A DNA stretch of 55,396 bases from Anaerolineae bacterium. GTDB lineage: Bacteria; Chloroflexota; Anaerolineae; Aggregatilineales; Phototrophicaceae. Positions 32,289 to 42,106 of this stretch are shown here, piece by piece (the first letter of the stretch is position 1; the number at the start of each line of letters is the position of its first letter). The notes under the pieces are model-generated. The model ran no database searches, was not told the origin of the DNA, and saw only the letters and a program-made list of their open reading frames with translations. The position numbers and the translations under genes are program-made. The stretch spans positions 1 to 55,396 of the forward strand of contig JAHDWN010000005.1 in NCBI GenBank assembly GCA_023382675.1, given 5' to 3'.

Positions 32289-32749
32289 CGGTAGCGCTCC
32301 TTCATCGCCTGACGCATTTCACGCTCGCTGTCGCGCTTGGCGATGTCCTGGCGCTTGTCGTAGAGCCGCTTGCCCTTCGCCAGCGCGATCTCGACTTTCG
32401 CCCGCCCATTCTTGAGATACATCTCGGTTGGCACAACGGTGAAGCCTTTCTGGCGCACGCGGGTGATGATCTCCGCGATCTCGCGCTTATTGAGCAGCAG
32501 CTTGCGCGGGCGCACCGGATCGACGTAGCCATACGTGCCGGATCGGTCGTAGGGCGTGATGTGGACGTTCATCAGCCACAGCTCGCCAGATTGCTCCTGG
32601 ACAAATCCATCTTGTAGGTTGACCTTGTGATCGCGGATCGACTTGATCTCCGAGCCGGTCAGGACGAGTCCCGCCTCGAACCGTTTATCCAGATGGTAGT
32701 CGTGCGCAGCCTTGCGATTGCGCGTGATGATTTTCTTGCCTTCGCTCAT
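32285..32749 (-). CDS. smpB: SsrA-binding protein SmpB
   Basis: 154 residues, normal SmpB length. Hallmarks are visible: RNRKAAHDYHLDKRFEAGL, LTGSEIKSIR, DGFVQEQSGELWLMNVHI, RPRKLLLNKREI and the basic C-terminal tail (KLYDKRQDIAKRDSEREM-like) that enters the ribosome. SmpB delivers tmRNA to stalled ribosomes for trans-translation. The start is the ATG giving MSEGKK; the frame is open further up without support. It overlaps the next gene in a TTGA. Confidence 0.97.
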   Translation of the reverse strand: MSEGKKIITRNRKAAHDYHLDKRFEAGLVLTGSEIKSIRDHKVNLQDGFVQEQSGELWLMNVHITPYDRSGTYGYVDPVRPRKLLLNKREIAEIITRVRQKGFTVVPTEMYLKNGRAKVEIALAKGKRLYDKRQDIAKRDSEREMRQAMKERYR

Positions 32750-32859
32750 GGCAGTGTTGCTTTCCTTGAACCTGCTCCAGGCAATGCACCGGAAGCCGTT
32801 TTTCCTCCACACAAGATAGATTCAGAGCACTGTGATTGAATGTATCCTCTCCCCTTAAT

Positions 32860-32885
32860 CCCCTCCCCAGCGCAATGGGGAGGGG
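32860..32885. repeat. Inverted repeat between the S41 protease and smpB genes
   Basis: CCCCTCCCC and GGGGAGGGG with an 8-nt loop, no T-run. The surrounding CCTCTCCCC/GGGGTGGGG text looks like a dispersed REP-type palindrome rather than a terminator. Confidence 0.5.
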
Positions 32886-32969
32886 ACGAACCGCAGGTTT
32901 AGGGGTGGGGATGAAAGCACAATGCACGTGATTTGCTTTGAACGTGCAATAGGCTCTTCGCAGCCGCTT

Positions 32970-34217
32970 CTATCCGCCTCGCCCAGAGCTGCTGTCCAGC
33001 TTCGAGGCGAGATAGCGCAGCGCCTCCCCCATCTCGACATCGCGCCCGTTGGCATCCGGAATCATTTCGATGTCTGGCGTCAGCCCGTCACCTTCCAGGG
33101 CGCGCTGATCCGGCGTCAGCCACTCGGCGGCGGTCACGTGCAGCGACGATTGATCTGACAGCGGATAGATCTGCTGGATCGTGCCCTTGCCGTAAGTCTT
33201 TTGCCCGATCAGAATGCCGCGCGCGTAATCCTGAATCGCCCCGGCCAGGAGTTCCGCGCCGCTGGCCGTGCCACCATTGACGATGACCGCCAGCGGATAG
33301 CCGAGGGCCACGCCGCCCGCCGTGCCGTCAAAGCCTTCGATGTCGGTGCGGGTGCGCTCGAACGCGATTGCGCCGGAATCGACGAACTCGTCCGCCACTG
33401 CGACCGACTCGGCCAGCAGCCCGCCGGAGTTATCGCGCAGATCCAGCACCAGCCCGCTAATTTCGCTCGTCTTCAGATCGGCGAGCGCCGTGCGCAGCTC
33501 TTCCGGCGTGCGGCTGGTGAAACGCAGCACGTGGACGTAGCCGACGCGCGTATCTTCTTCGAGCACCCGCCAGATGACAGACGGCACGTTGATCACGTCG
33601 AAGTCGATAAACGTCGTGATCTCGTCATCCGCGCGCTTGCGAAACGTGATCTCGACCCCGTTGCCCGGCTTGACTTCGCCGCGCAGCATCTGGTCGATCT
33701 GATCCTGCTGCATCGACAGATCGACCGGCGTGCCATTCACCGCCAGCAGCACGTCGCCCGTTTCTATCCCGGCGCGCGTGGCCGGACTGTCGTCAAACGG
33801 AAACATGGTGATCTCACCAGCCTCATTCCGGTGCAGTTGGACACCGATGCCGCCATACGCACCGGCGAGCACGTCGCTTTCGCTGCGCGCCACCGGCGGA
33901 TCGACCAGGAAGGTGTAGCGATCCGCCAGCGTCATCAGCATTCCGCGGATCGCCGCCGCCTGCCGCTGGGCAAAATCAGGCTGCTCGCGCAGGTAATGCT
34001 CATCGATCAGTCGCTGAACTTCGAATAATACGGGATAATCCTGAGATTCGACGTTTGCCTGAGCGATGACGCGCGACGGCCCACCGATCACGTCTCGCGT
34101 CAGGAAACCCGCCGCAAAGACCAGTGCGATACCCAGGCCGATCACTACCCCGATCAATATGGATCGCCCAATTTCCTGGCGTGGAATGGAAGTGTTTTGT
34201 TTTTTCGAGTGGATCAT
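32970..34217 (-). CDS. S41-family C-terminal processing protease (CtpA-like)
   Basis: About 415 residues from MIHSKK. One N-terminal membrane helix (IGVVIGLGIALVFAAGFL) anchors a periplasmic/extracytoplasmic enzyme. A PDZ domain (GGIGVQLHRNEAGEITM, AGIETGDVLLAVNG) precedes the S41 protease core with catalytic Ser in NGGTASGAELLAGA and the Lys in YGKGTIQ. It removes C-terminal peptides from envelope proteins. An upstream in-frame GTG (34253) exists, but the ATG fits membrane topology better. Divergent from the kinase gene at 34272. Confidence 0.93.
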   Translation of the reverse strand: MIHSKKQNTSIPRQEIGRSILIGVVIGLGIALVFAAGFLTRDVIGGPSRVIAQANVESQDYPVLFEVQRLIDEHYLREQPDFAQRQAAAIRGMLMTLADRYTFLVDPPVARSESDVLAGAYGGIGVQLHRNEAGEITMFPFDDSPATRAGIETGDVLLAVNGTPVDLSMQQDQIDQMLRGEVKPGNGVEITFRKRADDEITTFIDFDVINVPSVIWRVLEEDTRVGYVHVLRFTSRTPEELRTALADLKTSEISGLVLDLRDNSGGLLAESVAVADEFVDSGAIAFERTRTDIEGFDGTAGGVALGYPLAVIVNGGTASGAELLAGAIQDYARGILIGQKTYGKGTIQQIYPLSDQSSLHVTAAEWLTPDQRALEGDGLTPDIEMIPDANGRDVEMGEALRYLASKLDSSSGRGG

Positions 34218-34271
34218 GGGTTTAAGATCACTAGAACGTTGATTTAACAGCACCTATTGTACAACGCGAAT

Positions 34272-35972
34272 ATGATAACGAGACAGTCGTCCATGATAAA
34301 CTTCGACCTCGACCCCTCGCTGTTCACGCATAATCCGCCGCTGGTCCTGGCGGTCGATGACGACCCGAACACAGCGAACATGCTGGAAACGATCTTCAAG
34401 CGCGTCGGCTTCCAGGTCGTCAAGGTGTCCAACGGCAACGCGGCCCTCGCCCAGGCGCAGGCACTGCTGCCCGATCTGATCCTGCTCGACTACATGATGC
34501 CCGGCATGAATGGCTTCGAAGTCCTCAGCGCCCTGCGCGCCGAAGACTCGACCAAGCGCATCCCGACCATCATCGTCACCGCCCAGGCGCGCCAACCGGA
34601 AGACCTCGAACGCGGCCTGAAGCTCGGCGCAGACGATTATCTGTACAAGCCATTCAACCCGCAGGAATTGATCGCGCGGGCGCAGAGCAAGATCAAAGCG
34701 CGCAAGCTGGAAGAAGATCTCGAACGGCGGACGCGCGAGCTGGAGGCGCTGCTGGGCGTCAGCGAGCAGTTCAACCAGACGATTCTGATGGATGAGCTGC
34801 TCGACCTGATCCCGAACCTGGCGCTCGACCTGATCCCTGCCGTAGCGGGTGTCATCTATCTCTTCGACGAAAGCGGCAACGTCAGCGGCGCACGGGTGCA
34901 GGCGCGGGAAAAGCTGAGCAACCCGGATGCGCTCGCCAACCCGACCTTCGCAAGTAGAGCGCTGCGGTGGCTGGAACAGCCCATCGCGCGCACGTGGTCG
35001 GCAAACGACACGCCGCTGCCGCAGTTCGAAAGCGGGATGATCGCCCCTCTGCGCGAAGGCAAGAACACCCTCGGCCTGCTGATGCTGGTCGCACAGACAC
35101 CGTTTGACGATCACCGTCTGCGCCTATTCGATGGCATCGCGCGGCAGGCGGCGCTGGCGCTGCGCAATGCCGAGCTGTACGACATCAAAGCGCGCTATGC
35201 GACCGAGTTGGAAATGCGCGTGGAAGAACGCACCCGCGAACTGCAATCCACCCAGCAGCTGCTCGTCCGCCAGGAGAAGCTGGCCTCGCTCGGCCATCTC
35301 GCCGCCAGCATCGCCCACGAAATCAACAATCCGCTCATGCCGATCCGCAATCTGCTGGATGATCTGGTCGAAGAGCTGACGGACAGCCAGGTCGAAATCG
35401 ACACCAAGGCGATCTCGATCATCCAGGACAGCCTGGAGCGCATCCGCAAGATCGTGCGCCAACTGCTCGATTTCACCGGCAGGCGCACCGAAGGCCCAGA
35501 CCTGCACTTCGTCGAGATCGGCCCGATCATCGAGGGCATCATCGATCTCAACCGCAAGCTGCTCGAACAGAGCAAGATCAAGATTGAAACTGACCTGCCC
35601 AAGCTCGACGCGGTCTATGGCAGCAAAGATCAACTCGAACAGGTCTTCATGAACCTGACGATCAACGCGCAGGCGGCCATGCCCAAAGGCGGCACACTCC
35701 GCATCTGCACACGCCAGGATGGCGACGAGATCGTGATCGAGTTCGAAGACACCGGCATCGGCATCGCGCTGGAGCACATCGACCGCATTTTCGATCCGTT
35801 CTTTTCGACCAAGCCGGAGGGCACCGGCCTGGGGCTGTTCGTCAGCTACGGCATCATCGGCAGCCACAACGGCAGCATCACCGCCGAGAGCAAGGTTGGC
35901 GCAGGTACGCGCTTCATCATCCGCCTGCCCATCCACCGCAATGCCGCTCAGCCGCTGCCGGAGGAAGACTAG
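34272..35972 (+). CDS. Histidine kinase with N-terminal receiver and GAF domains
   Basis: About 566 residues, cytoplasmic. A receiver domain comes first (VLAVDDDP, phospho-acceptor Asp in LILLDYMMPG, Lys in YLYKPFN). A GAF-like sensor domain (about 155-315) and a coiled coil follow, then HisKA with His in ASIAHEINNPL (about residue 348) and an HATPase domain (NAQAAMPKGG, DTGIGI, GTGLGLF). Having the receiver at the front means it can be controlled by another kinase. The start could also be the ATG at 34293. No separate output regulator gene is adjacent, so its target is unknown. Confidence 0.92.
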   Translation: MITRQSSMINFDLDPSLFTHNPPLVLAVDDDPNTANMLETIFKRVGFQVVKVSNGNAALAQAQALLPDLILLDYMMPGMNGFEVLSALRAEDSTKRIPTIIVTAQARQPEDLERGLKLGADDYLYKPFNPQELIARAQSKIKARKLEEDLERRTRELEALLGVSEQFNQTILMDELLDLIPNLALDLIPAVAGVIYLFDESGNVSGARVQAREKLSNPDALANPTFASRALRWLEQPIARTWSANDTPLPQFESGMIAPLREGKNTLGLLMLVAQTPFDDHRLRLFDGIARQAALALRNAELYDIKARYATELEMRVEERTRELQSTQQLLVRQEKLASLGHLAASIAHEINNPLMPIRNLLDDLVEELTDSQVEIDTKAISIIQDSLERIRKIVRQLLDFTGRRTEGPDLHFVEIGPIIEGIIDLNRKLLEQSKIKIETDLPKLDAVYGSKDQLEQVFMNLTINAQAAMPKGGTLRICTRQDGDEIVIEFEDTGIGIALEHIDRIFDPFFSTKPEGTGLGLFVSYGIIGSHNGSITAESKVGAGTRFIIRLPIHRNAAQPLPEED

Positions 35973-35993
35973 CACGCGACCCCGGAAGCAACA

Positions 35994-36021
35994 CAGGAGA
36001 AGGATTGCAACCCTTCTCCTG
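35994..36021. terminator. Hairpin between convergent genes
   Basis: CAGGAGAAGG and CCTTCTCCTG form a 10-bp stem 22 nt after the kinase stop. There is no T-run on either side, so termination is probable but not certain. Confidence 0.45.
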
Positions 36022-36067
36022 CTGACATTCTGGTCGATTGCGCACGGTCGTCAAACCGCCAACCCGC

Positions 36068-36913
36068 TTATCCTTTCACTGCCCCCATCGTGAAACCCTG
36101 AACCAGCCGATTGAGAAACAGGTTGTAAATCAATCCAACCGGGATAGCGATGATGACAGCAGCAGCCAACAGAGATTGCCAGAAAAAGACATCGCCGCGA
36201 ACCAGCTCAGTCGGAATGCCGACGCTAATCGTACGCTGCGCCGAGCTTGAGATAAAAGTCATTGCATAAATGAATTCGTGCAGTGTCAGGGTGAAGGTGA
36301 ATACGATCACGCTGATAACACCGGGAAGCGACAAGGGCATGATCACCCGCAGAAATGCACCAATCCGGTGTTGTCCGTCCACTAAAGCCGCCTCTTCCAG
36401 CTCGCGCGGGATGGCCTTGAAAAAACCCATCAACAGCCAGGTACAGAATGGTACCGTGATGGTTGGATAGGTGATGATGAGCGAGAGCAGGTTGTTACGC
36501 AATCCAAGCGCCACAATGATTCGAAACATCGGAATGAATAACAGGGTCGGCGGCACCAGGTAGACGAGGAAGATCAAGATTCCGGCACGTTCTCCCCAGC
36601 GGCCAGTCAAGCGCGCCAGTGCATAGGCAGCCGGAACCGCGAGAGTCAACGTAATGATCACGACAGCGATTCCGACAAGCAGAGAATTCTGTATGAAGAG
36701 GAGATAGGGCGTATCGTTAAAAAGGAGCTCCACGTGCTCTAGTGTAGGGGAAAGGTTATAGAAGAACGGATTGTTCGCTTTTCGGTAGAGATCGGCGCTG
36801 TCTTTGAACGCCATGATCGCCATACACAGAAATGGAGAGGCGGCAAAGAAAACGAAAAAGCTGATCGCCGCCCACAGGCCGATACGTCTGTTGGATGACG
36901 GTGCAGTCTGCAT
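36068..36913 (-). CDS. Sugar ABC transporter permease (MalG-like, CUT1)
   Basis: 281 residues with six predicted membrane helices and the EAA loop (EAALVDGQHRIGAFLRVIMP) that contacts the ATPase. Last gene of the SBP-ATPase-MalF-MalG operon. The start overlaps the end of the MalF-like gene by one base. The substrate, probably a sugar, glycerol derivative or oligosaccharide, cannot be read from the sequence. Confidence 0.93.
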   Translation of the reverse strand: MQTAPSSNRRIGLWAAISFFVFFAASPFLCMAIMAFKDSADLYRKANNPFFYNLSPTLEHVELLFNDTPYLLFIQNSLLVGIAVVIITLTLAVPAAYALARLTGRWGERAGILIFLVYLVPPTLLFIPMFRIIVALGLRNNLLSLIITYPTITVPFCTWLLMGFFKAIPRELEEAALVDGQHRIGAFLRVIMPLSLPGVISVIVFTFTLTLHEFIYAMTFISSSAQRTISVGIPTELVRGDVFFWQSLLAAAVIIAIPVGLIYNLFLNRLVQGFTMGAVKG

Positions 36914-37875
36914 TAGTTGACCTCCGTGCGTCGCGCAATCCTGAGCATGACCACTGCAACCGCCAACAGCAGCGGAAACAAGAACATCGCAATGGCTGCA
37001 CCTTGGCCCAGGTCTCCCCCTTGTATGCCCACGAAGAATGACCAGGTTGGCAGGATCTGCGTGTAATAAACCGGGCCACCACGTGTCAGGATGAAGACAA
37101 CCGTCATATCACCAAAGGTGAAGATCGTACTGAAAAGCAACGAAATGATCATGATCGGCAGAATCATCGGCAGCTTGACACGGAACAGCGTGCGGAAGAA
37201 GCGCGAACCATCCACTTCAGCCTGATCCAGAATGTCCTGCGGGATCGAGGTGAGCCCCGCCATCAAAATTACAGCTGCCAAAGGGGTCATACGCCAAACC
37301 TGGACGAGGATGACGGCAAATTGAGCCAGCTCAGGTTTACCAAGCCAGACGATATTCTTGGCTGGTCCGAGTAGCGTTCCAGGACCAAGCAGGCCGAAGA
37401 CTTCACGCAAGACCCAGTCAATCGGACTGAAGGCCGAGTCAAAGAACCACAACCAGCCAATGGTTCCCAGCGCCACGGGCGTCGCCCATGGAAGTATCAG
37501 GAGAAAGCGAACAAACCATTTGCCGCGAAACTGTTGCGTCAGGATAACTGCCAGGATGTTCGCCATGATAATGATGCCGATTTGCGAAATAATGGTGAAC
37601 TTGAAGGAGTTAGCCAGCGCATATTGGAAGCCATCTACGGTTGCCACATCACTGAAGTTTTCGGTCCCAACGAAGTCCAGAGACGTGTCGCCAACGGTCA
37701 CGTCCGAGACACTAAATAGAATGGCGATCAGAAACGGTAGGCCGACCAACAGCACGATGTAAAGCACGGCCGGCAGTAAGAACATCACGCCTACCGCGCG
37801 TTCGTTATCCCACAAATTTCGCGGAAACCAACTGCGTGTAGTGGTATTCGACTGAGGGACAGAAGCGCTGGTCAT
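36913..37875 (-). CDS. Sugar ABC transporter permease (MalF-like, CUT1)
   Basis: 320 residues with six or more membrane helices and the EAA loop (AEVDGSRFFRTLFRVKLPM). It forms the membrane channel with the MalG-like partner downstream. The ATG overlaps the ATPase stop (ATGA), so the subunits are made together. The N-terminus contains a conserved FLLPAVLYIVLLVGLPFL helix. Confidence 0.93.
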   Translation of the reverse strand: MTSASVPQSNTTTRSWFPRNLWDNERAVGVMFLLPAVLYIVLLVGLPFLIAILFSVSDVTVGDTSLDFVGTENFSDVATVDGFQYALANSFKFTIISQIGIIIMANILAVILTQQFRGKWFVRFLLILPWATPVALGTIGWLWFFDSAFSPIDWVLREVFGLLGPGTLLGPAKNIVWLGKPELAQFAVILVQVWRMTPLAAVILMAGLTSIPQDILDQAEVDGSRFFRTLFRVKLPMILPIMIISLLFSTIFTFGDMTVVFILTRGGPVYYTQILPTWSFFVGIQGGDLGQGAAIAMFLFPLLLAVAVVMLRIARRTEVN

Positions 37876-38906
37876 GATTTCCCACCATCCCAGCGTAAAC
37901 CGGACTCTTTATCGAACCGTTTGATGGCGAGATTGCGCACGGCAAACTCGTAGGAACTACCGACCTCGACCGGGTCATCGACCGAGATGGGCAATTTCGC
38001 CAGTGTCAGACTGGTCTCCGGAAAGCCATCGACGAACCCATAGAGCAGCCGATCGGAACCGAGGTATTCCACGCGCTTCACGTGGAAAGTGAATTTGATT
38101 GAATCGCTGCCGTCGACACGGGTCGCTGGCAGGAAGTGTTCGGGACGAAAGCCGAGTTCGTAATGGTCAGTGGGTAGAAGGTTCATGCTCGGTGACCCCA
38201 AGAACGTCGCCACAAACGTATTGTCGGGGTCATCATAGATGGCTTGCGGGGTTCCAATCTGCTGGACCTTACCGGATTCCATCACGACGATCCTGTCGCC
38301 AAGGCCCATGGCCTCAACCTGGTCGTGTGTCACAAAGATGGTCGTAATCCCCAGGCGTCGTTGAAATTCTTTGAGTTCGTCACGGGCCGCGGCTCGCAGT
38401 TTTGCATCCAGGTTAGACAGCGGCTCGTCGAGCAGCAGAACCATCGGTTCAGTCACCAGGGCGCGGGCAATTGCCACGCGCTGCCGCTCGCCGCCTGACA
38501 GCTGGCGTGGCTTACGACTAAGCAGATGGCCGATGGATACCATGGCGGCTGCCTGGTGAACCTTTTCATCGCGCTCGACCTTGCTCAGTTCCTGGCGTTT
38601 TGCCTTCAGCGGAAAGGCAATATTCTGGTAAACGCTCATGTGGGGATACAAGGCGTAACTTTGAAAGACCATCGCGATCTGCCGCATCCTCGGCGGCAGT
38701 CCATTCATGTTGCGATCCCCAATCCAGATTTCCCCGTGCGACGGCTGCTCAAGACCCGCAACGAGGCGCATCAACGTCGTTTTGCCGCATCCAGATGGTC
38801 CGAGGATGACCAGGAATTCCCCAGTCGAAATCTGCAACGAAACGCCATCGACTGCGCGAACATCGCCGAATTGTTTCGCTACATCCTTAATCTCTACAAC
38901 GCTCAT
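37872..38906 (-). CDS. Sugar ABC transporter ATPase (MsmK/UgpC/MalK-like)
   Basis: About 344 residues. The ABC domain has Walker [10 protein letters not shown], the Q-loop in [12 protein letters not shown], the signature [15 protein letters not shown], Walker [13 protein letters not shown] and the H-loop THDQ. The C-terminal 120 residues match the MalK-type regulatory/TOBE domain (GFRPEHF). It energises the permease pair downstream. An ATG (38906) follows an in-frame GTG; GAAGAG lies upstream. The gene is separated from the solute-binding protein gene by a 9-bp hairpin. Confidence 0.95.
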   Translation of the reverse strand: MSVVEIKDVAKQFGDVRAVDGVSLQISTGEFLVILGPSGCGKTTLMRLVAGLEQPSHGEIWIGDRNMNGLPPRMRQIAMVFQSYALYPHMSVYQNIAFPLKAKRQELSKVERDEKVHQAAAMVSIGHLLSRKPRQLSGGERQRVAIARALVTEPMVLLLDEPLSNLDAKLRAAARDELKEFQRRLGITTIFVTHDQVEAMGLGDRIVVMESGKVQQIGTPQAIYDDPDNTFVATFLGSPSMNLLPTDHYELGFRPEHFLPATRVDGSDSIKFTFHVKRVEYLGSDRLLYGFVDGFPETSLTLAKLPISVDDPVEVGSSYEFAVRNLAIKRFDKESGLRWDGGKS

Positions 38907-39005
38907 CACTCTTCTCTAATCTCCGCAGTCCCACGAGAAGCCTTCGATGATGAAGAATGCGAGGCCAATCTACCGCGGGTTTCCTGCCGGCTTCATGTGC
39001 AAGAA

Positions 39006-39027
39006 GGGGTATACCTGCGTATACCCC
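39006..39027 (-). terminator. Intra-operon hairpin after the solute-binding protein gene
   Basis: GGGGTATAC and GTATACCCC with a 4-nt loop form a perfect 9-bp stem between the solute-binding protein and ATPase genes. Such hairpins usually stabilise or attenuate the message so that the binding protein is made in excess. Confidence 0.65.
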
Positions 39028-39051
39028 TGGCAAGACTGTCAATGCATGAAC

Positions 39052-40389
39052 TTATTCGCCGCCGCCCACCAGGCCTCGGGCGCGCCATTCAGCGAATATC
39101 TCTTCGACGCGTGCAGCCGCTTGCGCCACCGATTCCTCTGCCGTCATTTCACCCAGGGCGACACGGCCAAACATGCTGGAGATAATGAACTCGTTATAGA
39201 CTTGGCCGATAGCGGGGTTGGCAACACCGGGATAACCCAATTGAACGCCCCATTCCGCGGCGCCTTCAAGCACCTTGAGTTTATCGGGTGGCATCGAGCC
39301 GAAGGGGTCGTTTGCGAGCCAGCCTTCGAGATCGGGCGCGGTCGGTGGGTAACACGGGAAATTGTACAATTCACTGTTGTAGACGACATCATTGAAGTTG
39401 TCGAGGTGATCGAGAATGAATTGTTTGGCAGCCTCAAGCTCCGCACCCTGAACATGCAGAGGAATTACATAGATTGACCATACGTGGGAGGATGCGAACG
39501 CTCCTGCCGGGCCCGCAAGTGCCGGTGAGAAGCCGATATCGTTTGCCGATTCTTCGTCGATTTTCTGCTGGCTGCGGTAGGCCGAGATTGAATTGAGAAT
39601 GTAGGAAAGATCACCAGCGATCAAGCCCTGGTTGTTGCTGGCGGCATTCCAGGCGAAGACCTCGTCCGTCATGGCGCTGGCGTACAGCTCGGCCATGTAG
39701 TTGACAGCTTCAATCGTCTCAGGCGAATTCAGAACCACATTCTCGTTTTCATCCTGAACTGAAGCGCCGTAGGACCACATGATAGCGCGGTTTGCCATCT
39801 CACTGTCGAGCTCCGGTGACAGCCCAATGCCCAAGGGAACGCCAAATTGCTCCTTGATCTTTGTGCCTCCGTCAAGCAGTTCCGCGTAGGTTGAAGGCCC
39901 ATTGGGATACCCGACTGCTGTCCACAGGCTGATGATGTAATCGCCAGGGTCAGGCACGTAAGTGTGTGTGAAACCATACCACCTGTCCAAAACTGGCAAA
40001 TACGAAGTCGCACTACAGGTGGGCAAAGGTTCGCCGTACTTCTCTTGAGCCGCCATATTAATGTCGGTCAGATCATGCAGGCCTTCGACGTAGGCAACCG
40101 GCGACAGGATGAATTCGACAATGCTATGCCCTTCACCAGCATCAATCTCCGCAGCCAGGGTGGCGGGCAGTTCAGCGAGATTGATGTGATCCACCGAGAC
40201 GCTAACGTTATTCTGGGTTCCCCAGTCGGCAGCATAGGCGTCGAACCATTCATCGTAACGGGGAACAAAATGGCTCCATTGAAGAATGGAGAGATTCACG
40301 TCATCTTGCGCGAGTACAGTGGGGACAATCGTGATGCTCAGGCAAAAAAGCGCAAGAACAAGTGCTTGGAAAGCTGACTTCGCGGACAT
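39052..40389 (-). CDS. Extracellular sugar-binding lipoprotein-like protein of ABC transporter
   Basis: About 445 residues starting at MSAKSAF, with AAAGGA 9 nt upstream. A clear signal peptide (ALVLALFCLSITIVPTVLA) ends before QDDVNLS; no lipobox Cys is seen. The mature part matches family 1 solute-binding proteins (SILQWSHFVPRYDEWF, SIVEFILSPVAYVEGL, DIGFSPALAGPAG). It captures the substrate outside the cell for the permeases downstream. The first and probably most expressed gene of its operon. Confidence 0.93.
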   Translation of the reverse strand: MSAKSAFQALVLALFCLSITIVPTVLAQDDVNLSILQWSHFVPRYDEWFDAYAADWGTQNNVSVSVDHINLAELPATLAAEIDAGEGHSIVEFILSPVAYVEGLHDLTDINMAAQEKYGEPLPTCSATSYLPVLDRWYGFTHTYVPDPGDYIISLWTAVGYPNGPSTYAELLDGGTKIKEQFGVPLGIGLSPELDSEMANRAIMWSYGASVQDENENVVLNSPETIEAVNYMAELYASAMTDEVFAWNAASNNQGLIAGDLSYILNSISAYRSQQKIDEESANDIGFSPALAGPAGAFASSHVWSIYVIPLHVQGAELEAAKQFILDHLDNFNDVVYNSELYNFPCYPPTAPDLEGWLANDPFGSMPPDKLKVLEGAAEWGVQLGYPGVANPAIGQVYNEFIISSMFGRVALGEMTAEESVAQAAARVEEIFAEWRARGLVGGGE

Positions 40390-40890
40390 AAAGAATATCC
40401 TTTCATGCTTGCATGATCGGTAACTCATCAATATGAACCATGAAGGGCTTGGAAATTGGCTGCGGTGGCCGCTCTATATAGAACCGGGTGAAATCAGTGC
40501 GTCCTGCCCCCAGACGACGCGCTCTTTGCCTAACTCCTCCTTCAAGAAGCGCCCGATTAACCGATGCGATTTATGAGTCTTCGTACGATGAAGCGTTCGA
40601 CCTCCTTCTACTGATTGGGCTGCATCTGCCATCCGTTTCGATCTGACCAACCGTCAAATATGCCGTCGCTTTCGTGGTAGGAAGGTCGATCCGGCTGCCG
40701 CAGGTAGATTGCGAACCCTTTGATCACAGGGGAATTGTTCAGGCATGCCTGATGATCAAAGCAACAAATCTGAGCGTATTCATTGCTCCGGCTTCAAGGT
40801 GGTGCACTAGTCTGTATATAAGCATTTTCAAAAGAACCTTTAGTCAATTCCGGCTAGCAGTTGCCCGCAGATGTCTTTCAGAAATGTTTG
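40390..40890. other. Gap upstream of the sugar transporter operon
   Basis: About 500 bp. A hairpin CATGC/GCATG (40405-40416) lies just before the binding-protein gene. A 52-codon minus-strand frame (40474-40632, containing RFLKEELGKERVVWGQDALI) reads like a protein remnant but has no known match in my judgement. The A+T-rich part near 40810 could hold the operon promoter; no clean -35/-10 pair was found. Confidence 0.4.
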
Positions 40891-41970
40891 TTACTCCGCG
40901 CGCAGGCGGGCCTGGAAGGCCTCGGCGTCGAAGATGCCGCTCAGATAGCCGCGCACGTCGGTCATGCTCGCGGTGAGCAGGCGGTATTCGGTGCCGGGGT
41001 CATCACAACTGACGAGCCGGAACCCGAGCGCCTGCGCCCCAAATTGAAGCACATCGCCCTCGCCGCTCAGCGTCTCCAACGCCCGTTCGAGCGTCGCGCG
41101 CAGCAGCACGCCCGGCTGCTCGCTGCACAGACGCACGACCAGCGTTTCGCCGCGGCTGGTGCTCTCGATGCTGACGGCGGAGGTCTCGCCAAAGGCGGAT
41201 TGGAACGCACCTTGCAGCGGCGCAAGTGCGGTCGCCTGCGCCGACTCATCGATTTCCTGCGTCGGCACTTGATTCTGCGCCCCGGCCATGATCGCCGTCG
41301 CCGTCAGCGCCAGATCGCTCTCGCCTTGCCCCGTCGTCCCCGCGGACACCGTCGCCGTCAGCGCAAGATCGCCGCCGCCCTGCCCCATCGACTCCGCCGA
41401 TGCCGTCGCACCCATGACGATGGCGGTCGCGGTTTCAAAGACACCCAACTCGGCGACAGGGGTCGGCTCAGAACCGGGCGCGAGTGCGCTCTGGCTAAGG
41501 AGCAGCGCGCCGACAATCGCGCAGAGGAAGAGCAGCGCCAGCGCCGCCATGCGCAGCCAATCCGGCGCGCCGCCGCGTGGCTCCTCGGTCACGTCGCTGT
41601 AGGCCACGTCACGCTCAAACTCCGGCATCGGCTCCAATTCGGGCAGCGCTTCCGGCACATCCGGGATGGTGCGGATCGGTTGGAGTTCCATATCGACCAG
41701 CGGATTGCCCGCGCCCCGGCTGGCTTCTTCCAATTGCTCCTGCAGGTCGCGCGCGCCGGGATACTGCGGATCGAGCGACAGGACGGTCTGCAATGCCGCG
41801 TGCGCATCGTCAATATCCGTGACCGCGTGCGCATACAGCCACCAGGCATCCGGGTTGTTTGGATATTCCGCGAGCAAAGGTCGCAGAAGGTCAACGGCTT
41901 CCGCGTGCTGATCGGCCTCGATCAGGGTGTAGATTTGCGACAGAAGAGAATTGATCGTGCTGCTGCTCAT
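40891..41970 (-). CDS. TPR protein with one membrane helix and extracytoplasmic repeats
   Basis: 359 residues starting at MSSST with GGAGG at good spacing. Two TPR-like repeats occur at the N-terminus (LLRPLLAEYPNNPDAWWLY, ALQTVLSLDPQYPGARDL). One membrane helix (LRMAALALLFLCAIVGALLL) is followed by a Thr/Ala-rich region with two near-copies of GQGxxDLALTATxxxxG, then a globular domain with two Cys. Likely an anchored assembly or surface protein; function unknown. Not in an operon with its neighbours. Confidence 0.8.
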   Translation of the reverse strand: MSSSTINSLLSQIYTLIEADQHAEAVDLLRPLLAEYPNNPDAWWLYAHAVTDIDDAHAALQTVLSLDPQYPGARDLQEQLEEASRGAGNPLVDMELQPIRTIPDVPEALPELEPMPEFERDVAYSDVTEEPRGGAPDWLRMAALALLFLCAIVGALLLSQSALAPGSEPTPVAELGVFETATAIVMGATASAESMGQGGGDLALTATVSAGTTGQGESDLALTATAIMAGAQNQVPTQEIDESAQATALAPLQGAFQSAFGETSAVSIESTSRGETLVVRLCSEQPGVLLRATLERALETLSGEGDVLQFGAQALGFRLVSCDDPGTEYRLLTASMTDVRGYLSGIFDAEAFQARLRAE

Positions 41971-42075
41971 TTCGCCTCCGCGGGTGCGGTCAGCCGTTGT
42001 CACTATGTTCGGAGTGTACACCAAGCAGTGAATTCATAGCAAATAAGATTTGCGCGCGAACGGCCACAACCGGAA

Positions 42076-42105
42076 ATAAAAAAGACTCGTATCACGACGA
42101 GTCTT
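42076..42105 (-). terminator. Terminator of tRNA-Leu
   Basis: AAGACTCGT and ACGAGTCTT (9 bp, 6-nt loop) followed by TTTTTTA on the minus strand, right after the tRNA 3' end. Confidence 0.9.
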
Positions 42106-42106
42106 G

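Noticed and set aside
32750-32969. tmRNA gene near smpB
   Set aside because: No tRNA-like ends or tag reading frame were found in the gap; it contains only a G/C-rich palindrome.
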